Positions 1-9,077 of a DNA stretch of 64,000 nucleotides are shown here, in pieces. This DNA comes from Leptospira sp. GIMC2001 (lineage in GTDB: Bacteria > Spirochaetota > Leptospiria > Leptospirales > Leptospiraceae). The stretch covers positions 186,001-250,000 of the forward strand of contig NZ_CP115467.1 of assembly GCF_028462125.1 (NCBI RefSeq). Direction: 5' to 3'. The notes beneath the pieces were generated by a model. It saw only the letters and a program-made list of their open reading frames with translations, did no database searches and was not told where the DNA came from. Within the stretch, counting starts at the first letter, position 1, and each line of letters begins with the position of its first letter. A program made the position numbers and the translations under genes.

Positions 1-1548
1 GTAATCCCCAGGTTCATAATCAACGGTATGTTCTGAGATTTCCGATTTGCCGATACCCAGAGGTGTTCCTTTACCTGAGAGTAATGATATTTCTTGTTGT
101 TGCTTACGATAAAGAAATTGTCGGTTGTGGCCTGCAGATGAAAATGTTAGAGTCTTGGACACTGTGTTGATTCGTACAAGCATCACGGTTACAAAAAGTA
201 CAAATCCTGATTTATCTTGAATGATTTGGTTGGCCTTTGTAAGTGCAATCCGTGGCGAAGTCTCTCGAGCAGCTTCACTAGATATGATCGTTTTAGATAG
301 TTCCATAAATAGAGCTGCTGGAGTCCCTTTACCGGAAACATCAGCAATCATCACAGATATCTCAGTTGGGCTATGGATTATCATATCATAGAAATCCCCA
401 CCGATATCTCTAGATGCTTTATAAAAAGTAGCAAAATCCAAATTCCCATAGCTATCCGGAATATGGGGTAATGAGTTTCGTTGGATCTGAGCTGCAACTT
501 GAAGGTCACGTTGGATATATTTTAATTTTTCGCTTTGGTCTTTTACACGCAAGGCTGTGAAAGCTTCTGCAATCTGGTTGGAGATAGTAGAAAGTATTCT
601 AATATCCGAATCTTCGAATGAAGACATATCATTTTTGTCAGCGATGAGAAGAACTCCAACTGTGTCTCGATTTCTCTTGATTGGGATGATAAGAAAATTC
701 TGTTTGAAATATCCCATTTTCGAAAGTTCTTCTGCAGTGGAGCTAGAATGAGTCTTCAATGTGACCGTCTGCCCAACGGTTCGAACAGATTCCAAAATTT
801 TATCCAATGGGCCTTCGCCTTTTTTTAGATCCTCAATGGATTCTGGAAATCCTCTAGATAGAATATAATCGTATCCTTTGTTCTCTGAGCCTTGAAAGAG
901 AATCGCAACCTTATTCACTTTCATAACTCCCGATATCGATTTTACTGAAGATGCAAGAAACTGATCTATATCGATAACATTTGATAAAGATTGAGAGATT
1001 TGAAACAAACAATCTAACTCATTGGCTCGAGCTTGGAGTTCATCAATGAGTTTTCTATTCCGAATAGAAATTGCTGCAAGATCACTTAAGTATTTTAAAA
1101 TTTTTATATCTTTATCAGTATAATCTCGAAAGTCTATAGAATTTACAGCTTCCAGTACACCTTGTACTTCTCCATTTGCAACCATGGGAACGCAGATTAG
1201 ATTTCTTGTTATAAAGCCAACTTCATGATCAATATTTTTATAAACTCGGGTATCATTGGCGGCATCATTGACTATTTCTGGTTGTAGAGTTTCTAAAACC
1301 ATTCCAGCAATTCCTTTACCTCGAGGAACTTGCATCTTAGAAAGGATTTCCCTTTTTTCACCAACTGTAATGTCGAATACCAAACAGTCCGTTTCTTTAT
1401 CATAAAGCAGAAGCGAGCAACCTTCGCTATCTAAAACTTTTTTCGTTGTATCCATGATGGCAGGCAGTAACGATTCCAAATCGTCAGACGAATTGATTCG
1501 AGCTGTGATATCGGAGATTAGTTTTAGAGTTAATTTCTTATCTGACAT
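1..1548 (-). CDS. GAF-GAF-SpoIIE (PP2C) serine phosphatase, cut by window edge
   Basis: The gene starts with ATG at 1548 and stays open for 516 codons to the left edge, so the C-terminus is missing. Two GAF-like sensory domains (about residues 15-165 and 190-345) precede a PP2C/SpoIIE phosphatase domain. The phosphatase part shows GGDFYD and later ADVSGKGTPAALFM, the metal-binding signature of RsbU/SpoIIE enzymes, and ends near LGIGKSE and PGDY; about 100 residues should follow. The family dephosphorylates STAS anti-sigma antagonists in partner-switch signalling. There is no membrane segment, so it is probably cytosolic. It lies 12 bases after argB on the same strand and is probably co-transcribed with it. 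The stimulus is not visible from sequence. Confidence 0.85.
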   Translation of the reverse strand, partial: MSDKKLTLKLISDITARINSSDDLESLLPAIMDTTKKVLDSEGCSLLLYDKETDCLVFDITVGEKREILSKMQVPRGKGIAGMVLETLQPEIVNDAANDTRVYKNIDHEVGFITRNLICVPMVANGEVQGVLEAVNSIDFRDYTDKDIKILKYLSDLAAISIRNRKLIDELQARANELDCLFQISQSLSNVIDIDQFLASSVKSISGVMKVNKVAILFQGSENKGYDYILSRGFPESIEDLKKGEGPLDKILESVRTVGQTVTLKTHSSSTAEELSKMGYFKQNFLIIPIKRNRDTVGVLLIADKNDMSSFEDSDIRILSTISNQIAEAFTALRVKDQSEKLKYIQRDLQVAAQIQRNSLPHIPDSYGNLDFATFYKASRDIGGDFYDMIIHSPTEISVMIADVSGKGTPAALFMELSKTIISSEAARETSPRIALTKANQIIQDKSGFVLFVTVMLVRINTVSKTLTFSSAGHNRQFLYRKQQQEISLLSGKGTPLGIGKSEISEHTVDYEPGDY

Positions 1549-1560
1549 TGTTCTTGTTGG

Positions 1561-2418
1561 TTACTCTATCAAGCTACCGACTCCTGTATCTGTAAATATT
1601 TCCATGAGCACAGAATGTGCAACCCTTCCATCAATGATATGAGTTCGTCTGACTCCATTGTTTATAGCATCAAGACAGCATTCAACTTTGGGAATCATTC
1701 CGCCTGTGATATCACCTGAATCAATATAATCTTGGACTCGTTTCTTATTCAGCCCGGTCACAAGTTTTCCGTTTACTAATATTCCTTCTGTATCTGTAAG
1801 TAAAATTAATTTCTCAGCATTGAGTGCTCCGGCTATTGCACCAGCCATCGTGTCAGCATTAATATTCATAGAATGTCCTTCTGCTGAATATGCAATCGGA
1901 GAAATCACGGGAATAAAATTTTCCTTTCTAAGATTCTCAATCAAAGAGGTATCGACCTGAGTAACCTTTCCAACAAAACCTAAATCAAGTTCTACTCCAT
2001 CAACAATCATAGGCAATTTTTCAGCTAGAGCAAGCTTTCCATCTTTACCACTGATTCCAACTGCCTTGCCACCTTTTCCATTGATTAAGGAAACAATTTG
2101 TTTATTCACTCTTCCGGTCAGAACCATTTCGACTACATCCATTGTCTCTTGCGTTGTAACTCTATTCCCGCGGATGAATTCTGATTGGATATTGAGTGCC
2201 TTGAGTAGAGAATTTATTTCTGGTCCGCCTCCATGAACGACAACGGGATGAATTCCTAAATATTTTAATAGTACAATGTCTTGAGCAAAGGAAGCTTTCA
2301 GTTCTTCCTTAATCATTGCGGCTCCACCATATTTTATGACGATAGTCTTCCCGTTGAATTTGGTGATATAGGGAAGGGCTTCGAGTATATGGTTTACTTT
2401 TTCAATCTGGCTTTCCAT
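1561..2418 (-). CDS. argB: Acetylglutamate kinase
   Basis: ArgB phosphorylates N-acetylglutamate, the second step of arginine biosynthesis, in the cytosol. The amino-acid-kinase fold is clear: KYGGAAM near residues 29-35 (phosphate loop and lysine), HGGGPEIN at 62-69, a NINADTMAG segment and a C-terminal GGMIPK motif. I chose ATG 2418, giving 285 aa, because AAGG lies just upstream and the N-terminal helix ([18 protein letters not shown]) matches the arginine-sensitive class. An earlier in-frame start at 2493 would add 25 residues and run into the divergent gene at 2464. The N-terminal helix suggests feedback inhibition by arginine, which is an inference from family knowledge. Confidence 0.93.
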   Translation of the reverse strand: MESQIEKVNHILEALPYITKFNGKTIVIKYGGAAMIKEELKASFAQDIVLLKYLGIHPVVVHGGGPEINSLLKALNIQSEFIRGNRVTTQETMDVVEMVLTGRVNKQIVSLINGKGGKAVGISGKDGKLALAEKLPMIVDGVELDLGFVGKVTQVDTSLIENLRKENFIPVISPIAYSAEGHSMNINADTMAGAIAGALNAEKLILLTDTEGILVNGKLVTGLNKKRVQDYIDSGDITGGMIPKVECCLDAINNGVRRTHIIDGRVAHSVLMEIFTDTGVGSLIE

Positions 2419-2463
2419 TATGACCTTGATACAACGGTTGTAGTATTTTCCAAAACGTTTTTT

Positions 2464-3285
2464 ATGCAAAAATTCAAAGTCGCTGCAATTCAACTCACTA
2501 GCACAGAAGATATTGAACAGAATTTATTAAGAGCTTTTGAGATATGTAAAGATGCAGCTCAAGCAGGAGCAATCGTAATTGGATTGCCCGAAAATTTTGC
2601 ATTCTTTGGACGCGAATCAGTCAAATCCGAAAATTACGAAATAATTTATAGGCAAAGTATAGAATTTTTAGAAAAAACCTCTCGAGAATTGGAAATATTT
2701 TTGCTCGGAGGTGGATATCCTTCTAAATCATCCGATGCCAAAAAATATTATAACACTGCATCAATATTTTCACCGAAAGGCGAGATGCTTTATACTTACC
2801 ATAAAATGCATCTTTTCGATTCGAATCCTGGTGACGGAGTGGAATACAAAGAATCCAATACCGTTCAAGCGGGTGAACAATTGCCCATGCCTGTCCAATT
2901 AGGAGATCTTGGAAAATTTTCCTCTCTAGTTTGTTATGATCTGCGATTTCCCGAACTATTTCGACATCTATCAAAACTTGGAACAGAAGTGATTTTTCTT
3001 CCTGCAGCTTTTACCAAACTCACTGGAGAGGCTCATTGGGAAGTTTTGTTGAGATCAAGGGCTATCGAAAATTTATGTTATGTGGTAGCTCCAGCGCAGA
3101 CGGGAGTCCATGACAGTTCCGGCAAGAGAAAAACATATGGTCATTCCATGATCATAGATCCTTGGGGCAAGATTGTAGAAAGTATTGGTGATGAAATTGG
3201 TTATGCGATGGCAGAGATTGATATAACCAAAATCTACGAGGCTCGGAGCAAAATTCCTGCCCTAAGCCATCGTAGATTGGGTTGA
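2464..3285 (+). CDS. Carbon-nitrogen hydrolase, omega-amidase/Nit type
   Basis: A 273-residue nitrilase-superfamily amidase. The catalytic triad is complete: Glu43 (LPENFAFFG), Lys114 (YHKMHLFD) and Cys157 ([13 protein letters not shown]). The length and the HKMHLFD and CYDLRFPE blocks fit the Nit1/Nit2 branch, whose members hydrolyse alpha-keto acid amides or repair deaminated glutathione. The substrate cannot be decided here. ATG 2464 is the start that agrees with the family N-terminus ([13 protein letters not shown]); the frame is open further upstream but that stretch is antisense to argB. It diverges from argB with a 45-base gap and ends 4 bases before the convergent YceI gene. Confidence 0.88.
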   Translation: MQKFKVAAIQLTSTEDIEQNLLRAFEICKDAAQAGAIVIGLPENFAFFGRESVKSENYEIIYRQSIEFLEKTSRELEIFLLGGGYPSKSSDAKKYYNTASIFSPKGEMLYTYHKMHLFDSNPGDGVEYKESNTVQAGEQLPMPVQLGDLGKFSSLVCYDLRFPELFRHLSKLGTEVIFLPAAFTKLTGEAHWEVLLRSRAIENLCYVVAPAQTGVHDSSGKRKTYGHSMIIDPWGKIVESIGDEIGYAMAEIDITKIYEARSKIPALSHRRLG

Positions 3286-3289
3286 GAGA

Positions 3290-3904
3290 TTACTTAGTAA
3301 CTAAGTTAAGTTCTAATTCGATTGTATCAGAGATTAGATCGTCAGGCATACCTTTGTAAACGATATTCCAATTCTGTCTGTTGATCTTTACAGAACCTGT
3401 TGCCGAAACTGGTTTCTTATCTTCGAATTGAATAGAAGCTGGGAATTGGATTCCTTTTGTGATTCCTTTCAATGTTAGATTTCCTCTTACATCATAACCA
3501 CTGTCAGTTGTTGTAACTGATGCGATTTCGAATAAGCCTTCAGGATATTTTCCAACTTCAAAAAAGTCAGTGTCTTTCAAATGACCTTCTAATTTAGCTT
3601 TCCATTCACCTTCGAGGTCATTATCAGTGATCGTTGGCATATCAATAATAAATTTACCGGCTGTTATTTTGTCTCCGTCCGCATAAAATTCACCAGACTT
3701 TACTTTTACAGTTCCAATATGTGAGCCAGTGATTTTGGATCCTTTCCAATTGATCACAGAACTTGCAGTATCAAGAGCATATGCAGTTCCAGATGAACTT
3801 GCAACTGGGTACTTTTCGCCCTGTAAATCAGCCGGTGCATTTCCTTTACAAGCAGCAAACGCGAAAACCAAAGCTAGAGAGGTAATGGATAGAAATTTTT
3901 TCAT
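3290..3904 (-). CDS. YceI-like domain lipoprotein
   Basis: A 204-residue exported protein. The N-terminus has a short basic stretch, a hydrophobic core and a lipobox-like AFAAC with Cys19, so a lipoprotein is likely. The rest matches the YceI lipocalin-like beta-barrel: an early VINWKGSKITGSHIGTV block, a KLEGHLKDTDFF motif, NLTLKGITKGIQFP in the second half, and a DTIELELNLV C-terminal strand. YceI proteins bind isoprenoid-type amphiphiles; the ligand here is unknown. It stands alone between convergent neighbours, with an A/T-rich 100-base upstream region (3905-4009) shared with nothing else on this strand. Alternative: a generic exported beta-barrel. Confidence 0.85.
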   Translation of the reverse strand: MKKFLSITSLALVFAFAACKGNAPADLQGEKYPVASSSGTAYALDTASSVINWKGSKITGSHIGTVKVKSGEFYADGDKITAGKFIIDMPTITDNDLEGEWKAKLEGHLKDTDFFEVGKYPEGLFEIASVTTTDSGYDVRGNLTLKGITKGIQFPASIQFEDKKPVSATGSVKINRQNWNIVYKGMPDDLISDTIELELNLVTK

Positions 3905-4009
3905 AAATAAATTCTCCTTTGTGAATTATTAGTTTAGACTTAAACTATTTAATATTGTTCTATTGTCTAGTATATTTTCAGAAATTGGTTCAAAAAATGG
4001 AAATTCAGT

Positions 4010-5521
4010 CTATTTGCTGAGAAAAGGATGACCACAAACGGGAATTCCGCCAGGAATCTGACCAGAATGATTGTCCTGTTCATGTTCTAATGCCCAAGAT
4101 TTCCATTTTCCTTCTAAGCTATTCGAGCCATTGGGAAGGCTATGAAGATCTGCAACTATTATAGGTTGTGACTTAGTCAAAGAAATGTTTTTATTGGATT
4201 CCCCAAATACCAAAGTGCTCGCAGCTCCCGATGGAATCGAAGTTAGGCGAGTGGTTCCAGTCGTGCCAGTAACTGCCACAGATTGATTTCCACTTACTCG
4301 AACCATAGAGCTTGCTCGAATTTGGCTTGGAGTCGTTGCTAGAGTTGTAAAACTTGATGTTTTCAAAGCATCGAGAGTAGTTCCAAGCGGGAAAGCATTG
4401 GATACAGCTGTTATATCCCAAGGACTGGCAGCTCCGCCCGAACGTGAAATATTAGACATATTGCTTCCTTGAATGACCTGTCCCCAAAAAGAATTCAATA
4501 GTATCTGAAAGTTGTCCGTATTTGTTCCACTCAAGACAGCGGACGGATCAGCATTTGCTTTGAAAAGAGAAATTAGGTTTAACGCATTCGATGCCCGGAC
4601 TCCATTGTTTCCTTTTACAGTTTTTTGAAAAAATGATTTTCTTTCTTGCTCCGTCAAACCAGAGTTATCGTATATATATCTCATGAAAGCATAAGCATAT
4701 GAGTATTGTTTGAGCACATAGCTGCTGTCGTTGGGCGGGCCTGTTGTCCACTCCAATAGTGATACACCATTTCCACCACCTGAACATGGCGAATTGGAAT
4801 CACCTCGTAAGCACCGAATCCTAGATGTTTGCGGGCCAAAACCTCCGATATCACTTGCGACTTCGCTCGTTCCTTCATTGATCCAAACATCATCTTGTGA
4901 TCCCGCATTTTGCATCAGAGGGAATCGAATCAAATGTTGGTATTCATGAGCAAGAGTAGAACCAAAAGCAAGTGGGTCTCGGTTGAGAATATCGATCAGT
5001 TGCCTGCCATCCATATAAAGAATTTCTCTCTGATTAGATCTAACTGTTGATCTTGGATTATCTGGAAAAAGATCTGCAGCGTCAAAAAATCCTGCAACAA
5101 AAGGGCCTCCATCAATTGATCCGTCTCGGATATCTAGAACAAAGACATCTATTTTCCCATCTCCATTTTGGTCAGAAGGTGAACCAAAAGTTTCAACCAA
5201 TGCGGGATGTATCTTAATGTCAAAATCTTGGATCACATTATTGAAATCCAAAGAAGTCTCAAGGCCAGATTCCACATACAAGTTCATGTGTTTGCCTGAA
5301 CCCACTAGATTTGCTTTGATACATTCCGATCGATTGCTTTCAATATTTCGTGCCCAAATATCTGATCCTGATGTACAATTGGGTGTAAGGCTCCACACAA
5401 TTAGAGCAAGTGGGATTAACAAATCATCGTCATCATCCTTAGGAGAAATTAATGAGTTGCCACAATGCAGAAGAAATATTAATATAAAAATAATTTCAAT
5501 GAGATATCTACGTCTTATCAT
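4010..5521 (-). CDS. Lipoprotein metallopeptidase, M30/hyicolysin-like
   Basis: A 503-residue protein with a lipoprotein signal (IFLLHC, Cys20). The zinc site is HEYQH at residues 192-196, followed by WINEG with Glu216, which is the HExxH plus NEG arrangement of M30-type peptidases. An Asp-rich DQNGDGKID loop (about 117-125) looks like a calcium site. The C-terminal 200 residues are Ser/Thr/Gly-rich and probably a beta-sandwich that is poorly conserved. A cell-surface protease is the likely role; the substrate is unknown. The ATG at 5521 has no strong Shine-Dalgarno, and the coding region overlaps the divergent gene at 5499 by 23 bases. No later start keeps the signal peptide. Confidence 0.78.
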   Translation of the reverse strand: MIRRRYLIEIIFILIFLLHCGNSLISPKDDDDDLLIPLALIVWSLTPNCTSGSDIWARNIESNRSECIKANLVGSGKHMNLYVESGLETSLDFNNVIQDFDIKIHPALVETFGSPSDQNGDGKIDVFVLDIRDGSIDGGPFVAGFFDAADLFPDNPRSTVRSNQREILYMDGRQLIDILNRDPLAFGSTLAHEYQHLIRFPLMQNAGSQDDVWINEGTSEVASDIGGFGPQTSRIRCLRGDSNSPCSGGGNGVSLLEWTTGPPNDSSYVLKQYSYAYAFMRYIYDNSGLTEQERKSFFQKTVKGNNGVRASNALNLISLFKANADPSAVLSGTNTDNFQILLNSFWGQVIQGSNMSNISRSGGAASPWDITAVSNAFPLGTTLDALKTSSFTTLATTPSQIRASSMVRVSGNQSVAVTGTTGTTRLTSIPSGAASTLVFGESNKNISLTKSQPIIVADLHSLPNGSNSLEGKWKSWALEHEQDNHSGQIPGGIPVCGHPFLSK

Positions 5522-6191
5522 TTGTATTCAATACTTATTCTTATTAGGCGGTAGTGCCATTAACGCAGATTCCCAATCACTCAAGTTTAATGGTGATTGG
5601 ACAACACATATTCATAAAACGGACTTAGGTGCATTTTCCTATCAGCTAAGAATTCTAGACAATCACAATTTTCAACTCTATCGGCTAAATCTTCATCCAG
5701 ATATGCGATGGGAAGAGGCGCGCTATGAAGGGAAATGGAAATGGAATCAAGATAGTAGTCTTAGCTTGAAGCCCGAATCTTGCCGTATCTATACGAGTAC
5801 AGATCTAATGCGCAGAAGAGCTCTACTCAGATCCTATGATTGTGATCATATTGAGATGATTTCAAGTTTGGGAGATATAGATACTAGCAGTTCAGAAGTT
5901 AAATTAATAATTTCTCCAAACGAATATGGCGCAGGTAATTCAACCCATTTCTTTCGGTCTCCAAAGTATTCTGGAGGAAAAACTGCGATCGTTTTTACGG
6001 ATGGCGTTCGATTTTTGGCTTGGGGTATTGATTTAAAATATTCGAAAAAGGGTCAAAAGATTAGATTGGTATCTAAGGCAGATAAAAAAATATATTCTGC
6101 ATCAATCTATTCAGTAGCTGAGACTGCGCTTGAGTTCAAATTGGACTCGCCGTTGATTCCTAGCCCCGGAGATTTTATCCTACTGCAATAG
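5499..6191 (+). CDS. Exported protein of unknown function, 230 aa
   Basis: I do not recognise this family. ATG 5499 gives a clean signal peptide (basic start, then a hydrophobic core ending near GGSAINA). The mature part is rich in aromatic and charged residues with alternating hydrophobic pattern typical of beta-sheet; it contains two close cysteines (about residues 98 and 117) that could form a disulphide. The C-terminal half has short VRFLAWG and [14 protein letters not shown] segments that could be a small beta-barrel. The frame is open well upstream to 5217, but that part is antisense to the peptidase gene. The start codon lies inside the first codons of the divergent lipoprotein gene. 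It is followed 22 bases later by the chemoreceptor gene. Confidence 0.65.
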   Translation: MRYLRLIICIQYLFLLGGSAINADSQSLKFNGDWTTHIHKTDLGAFSYQLRILDNHNFQLYRLNLHPDMRWEEARYEGKWKWNQDSSLSLKPESCRIYTSTDLMRRRALLRSYDCDHIEMISSLGDIDTSSSEVKLIISPNEYGAGNSTHFFRSPKYSGGKTAIVFTDGVRFLAWGIDLKYSKKGQKIRLVSKADKKIYSASIYSVAETALEFKLDSPLIPSPGDFILLQ

Positions 6192-6213
6192 ATATTTACT
6201 TGGTGGTAATTGT

Positions 6214-7467
6214 TTGAAAAATTTATTTACATTGACTCTAATCTCAAAGTTTGTTCTCCATATTTTTGTTTCGTTGATTCTTGGAATATTTTGCGTAGTA
6301 TTTCTTCCGATGCAATTCGGTATTTCAATCTGGATTGCAACCTTGATCCCGATTCTCGCGATTCCAGCTTTTTCCTACATCATTATCCGAAAGATATTAT
6401 CACCCATACAAAAATCCGCAGAGCTAATCGGTGAGATTGCCCAGGGTAATATCGCAATCATTGCAGAATCCGATCCCAATCAAGAAATCAATCTTATCAA
6501 TTCAAGTATCAATGATCTCTCTGCTACCTTAAATGGAATTCTGGGAGGATACAAATCTTACATAGAACAACTTCTTGAGTTCGCAACAGATCTAAATTCG
6601 AATTCTATTGTATTATCCAGAACAAGTAACCTCACTGCGTCCTCTTCGGAGGAAATAACTGCTTCCATGGAAGAAGTGGATTCTTCCATGGAATTGATTA
6701 ACACAACGATCGAAACTCAAGTCGGACGATTGACAAACTTAATTCGAGGCGTAAAGCTTTTGTCAGAAAGTCTAGATGTAGTATCACAAGAAATGTCAGA
6801 TATTCGTTCGAACTCATCAAGAATTTCGAAACTTGCAGAGGAAGGCAACTCTCAACTAGCACAAGTTAGAGAGAGCATGGAGCAGGTATCACTCTCATCT
6901 CTTGAAATGAAAAAAATAACGGAAGTGATTCGCGGAATCTCTGACCGAATCAATCTTCTTGCACTAAACGCATCGATTGAGGCTGCTAGAGCTGGAGAAG
7001 AGGGCAAAGGTTTTGCTGTTGTTGCCCAAGAAGTGTCAAAGCTCGCTGATCAGACAGCTCAATCCATCAAATCTATCTCTGGACTTATCGAAAGAAGTGG
7101 TCACGAATTCAAAAAAGGTATCAGTGAGACATTATCATCTACAGAAAAATTTGAACAGATCACTCGTGGAATCACTCGCATGGATGATCAGATCAGTAAG
7201 ATTGATGATAAGATTCGCGATGAGTCGGACAAAAGTACTCGAATATCAGAATTTGCTGATGAAGCTCAGCGCTTATCAGTAGAAGTTCAATCGGCAACCA
7301 AAGAGCAAAAAATCGCATTCTCGGAAATCAGTAAATCAACAATGGAAATCTCTAACACAAACCAAGACCAGGCAAGTATTGCAGAAGATACAGAACGAAT
7401 TGCAGGTGATTTGAAAACTATGGCATCAAATATTCAACAGATTTTGGATTTTTTTAGAACTGAATGA
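6214..7467 (+). CDS. Methyl-accepting chemotaxis protein
   Basis: A 417-residue receptor beginning at a TTG preceded by GGTGGT. Two adjacent membrane helices (about 10-32 and 38-58) are followed by a HAMP-like region and a long coiled-coil signalling domain. The hairpin tip is canonical (residues near 245-280: [20 protein letters not shown], then [20 protein letters not shown]), which binds CheA/CheW. There is almost no periplasmic domain between the two helices, so the receptor probably senses within the membrane or cytoplasm. It overlaps the next gene by 4 bases (ATGA), so the two are translationally coupled. The coupling with a glycerophosphodiesterase is suggestive, but no functional link is proved. 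Confidence 0.92.
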   Translation: MKNLFTLTLISKFVLHIFVSLILGIFCVVFLPMQFGISIWIATLIPILAIPAFSYIIIRKILSPIQKSAELIGEIAQGNIAIIAESDPNQEINLINSSINDLSATLNGILGGYKSYIEQLLEFATDLNSNSIVLSRTSNLTASSSEEITASMEEVDSSMELINTTIETQVGRLTNLIRGVKLLSESLDVVSQEMSDIRSNSSRISKLAEEGNSQLAQVRESMEQVSLSSLEMKKITEVIRGISDRINLLALNASIEAARAGEEGKGFAVVAQEVSKLADQTAQSIKSISGLIERSGHEFKKGISETLSSTEKFEQITRGITRMDDQISKIDDKIRDESDKSTRISEFADEAQRLSVEVQSATKEQKIAFSEISKSTMEISNTNQDQASIAEDTERIAGDLKTMASNIQQILDFFRTE

Positions 7468-8366
7468 AACCATTTATCCAAAAAATAATTCTTGGTTTTT
7501 TGCTATTACTTGTAGTTTATACAATTTTACTTTTTATTCCGATTTCTCCGAATCCAGGGAAAAAAGTATTATCAGCTGACTCAACAAGAATTGCTCACCG
7601 ATGCGGACGTGCGATTTATCCGGAGAATACTATTTTTGCATGTAGAAAAATTACGGAACAGGGCTTGGTTGACTTTTTAGAAATGGACTTCCATTTGACT
7701 AAGGATGATGTCGCTGTTGTGATTCATGACGATACATTAGATCGCACAACTAATGGCAAAGGCAAGATTTCCGACTACAGTTATAGTGAATTGCAAACTT
7801 TTGATGCAGGTTACCATTTCTCGGCTGATAGCGGTGCCACATTTCCTTATAGAAATAAAAATGTAAAGATTGATAAATTAGAAAGCTATTTCCAGAATTT
7901 CCCGAATTATAAATTTTTGATAGAAGTTAAACCTAATTCGAATAAGGCGGCAGATATCCTACTAGATCTTATTCGAAAATACAATATGGGCGAACGAGTC
8001 CTCGTCGGATCATTTCATCAATCGGTCAAAGATTACTTACGCTCGAAAAATCCAAGCTTAGGTTTCTATGCATCCACAAAAGAAGTTATCATTTGGACAT
8101 TATTAGAAAAAATTGGACTGAGTCATTTATACAATATTCCATCAGATGCTTTGGCTGTGCCCAAAAATATGAGCATTTTAAAAGTTAACGAATCATTTGT
8201 TCGATCGGCAAAAAAACAAAATTTGAAAATCTTAGTGTGGACAATCAACGATCAGACTGATATGGTAGAGCTCTTAAACATGGGAGTTGATGGTATTATG
8301 ACAGATGACCCAAAACTCTTAGATTCTATTTATCATAATTTAAAAAATGGATCCCCGGCGAACTAA
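7464..8366 (+). CDS. Glycerophosphodiester phosphodiesterase, membrane-anchored
   Basis: A 300-residue GDPD. An N-terminal hydrophobic segment (about 8-27) anchors or exports it. The TIM-barrel catalytic motifs are present: [23 protein letters not shown] and [11 protein letters not shown], then FLIEVKP and a C-terminal VWTIND ... GIMTDDP. The usual HRG at the active site reads HRC-G here, with cysteine in place of the first glycine; the other metal ligands (Glu and Asp of EMD, and His-Asp of IHDD) are kept. It should cleave glycerophosphodiesters to glycerol-3-phosphate and an alcohol outside the inner membrane. It overlaps the chemoreceptor gene by 4 bases and its 3' end overlaps the convergent LRR gene by 27 bases. 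Confidence 0.9.
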   Translation: MKPFIQKIILGFLLLLVVYTILLFIPISPNPGKKVLSADSTRIAHRCGRAIYPENTIFACRKITEQGLVDFLEMDFHLTKDDVAVVIHDDTLDRTTNGKGKISDYSYSELQTFDAGYHFSADSGATFPYRNKNVKIDKLESYFQNFPNYKFLIEVKPNSNKAADILLDLIRKYNMGERVLVGSFHQSVKDYLRSKNPSLGFYASTKEVIIWTLLEKIGLSHLYNIPSDALAVPKNMSILKVNESFVRSAKKQNLKILVWTINDQTDMVELLNMGVDGIMTDDPKLLDSIYHNLKNGSPAN

Positions 8367-9077
8367 TTTCGCATACGGTAATTCTTTTCTAAATTCCTTA
8401 AGCTCTTCATCTGGTATAGGCAAGGAATCAATGCTTACGTAGTTGAGATTTTGCAATGAATAGAGCGGCTTAATACTTACCACAGAAGTATCAGCTAACC
8501 AAAGATTAACTAAATCGGGGCAATTTATGATCTCGTTTATAGATGCAACTCCAGTATTCTCAATATTTAAATTCCGAAGTTTAGGAAAAAGAGCAAGCCA
8601 AGTTGGGTTTTGGATTTTCGTGTTCGCAAAATTCAGTTTAGTGAGAACGGGAGGATTCTGCCAATTCAGTATTCCTGCATCATCCAGATTGGTTTCGTTT
8701 GCAAGTATGGTTGCGAGTTTAGGAAATTTTGTTATGCTAAGAGACTTGAGCTCAGAGATCTGAGTTCCACGAATTGAGAGTATAGAAAGTTCGGGAAGAG
8801 ATGGCAGCTTTTCTAGATCTTTATTGTTGAATTCTTTTGCGTGAAGCTCAAGAATCTGAATTTTATTTCGCTCGGGATTCATAATCAATAATTCAAGATC
8901 AAAATATTCGCCATAAAAACTCACATTTCTTGGCTCTATTGACTTACTGCATCCAACTATAAAAAAAGCATATGCAATTAGAACGAAGAACAAGATAGGC
9001 GAATTTGATTTCGGTTGACGATCAAACTTCGTACGAAATCCTAGCTCTAAGTTGAAAAAGATTCGAATTGGTGTCAT
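8340..9077 (-). CDS. Leucine-rich repeat lipoprotein
   Basis: A 245-residue protein with a charged N-terminus, a hydrophobic stretch and a lipobox-like FFIVGC (Cys43). The mature part holds about five leucine-rich repeats of 22-24 residues, with units such as LSILSIRGTQIS, LTKLNFANTKIQ, LRNLNIENTGVAS and LVNLWLADTSVVS. Such proteins in spirochaetes are surface or periplasmic binding proteins; no enzymatic role is expected. ATG 9077 is kept because it supplies the basic N-region, but this puts its first 26 bases over the start of the divergent glycan gene at 9052. A TTG further in would shorten the signal peptide and leave it without positive charge. Confidence 0.75.
   Translation of the reverse strand: MTPIRIFFNLELGFRTKFDRQPKSNSPILFFVLIAYAFFIVGCSKSIEPRNVSFYGEYFDLELLIMNPERNKIQILELHAKEFNNKDLEKLPSLPELSILSIRGTQISELKSLSITKFPKLATILANETNLDDAGILNWQNPPVLTKLNFANTKIQNPTWLALFPKLRNLNIENTGVASINEIINCPDLVNLWLADTSVVSIKPLYSLQNLNYVSIDSLPIPDEELKEFRKELPYAKLVRRGSIF

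Noticed and set aside
2281..2463. N-terminal extension of the amidase
   Set aside because: Antisense to argB and lacks family similarity; the family N-terminus begins at 2464.
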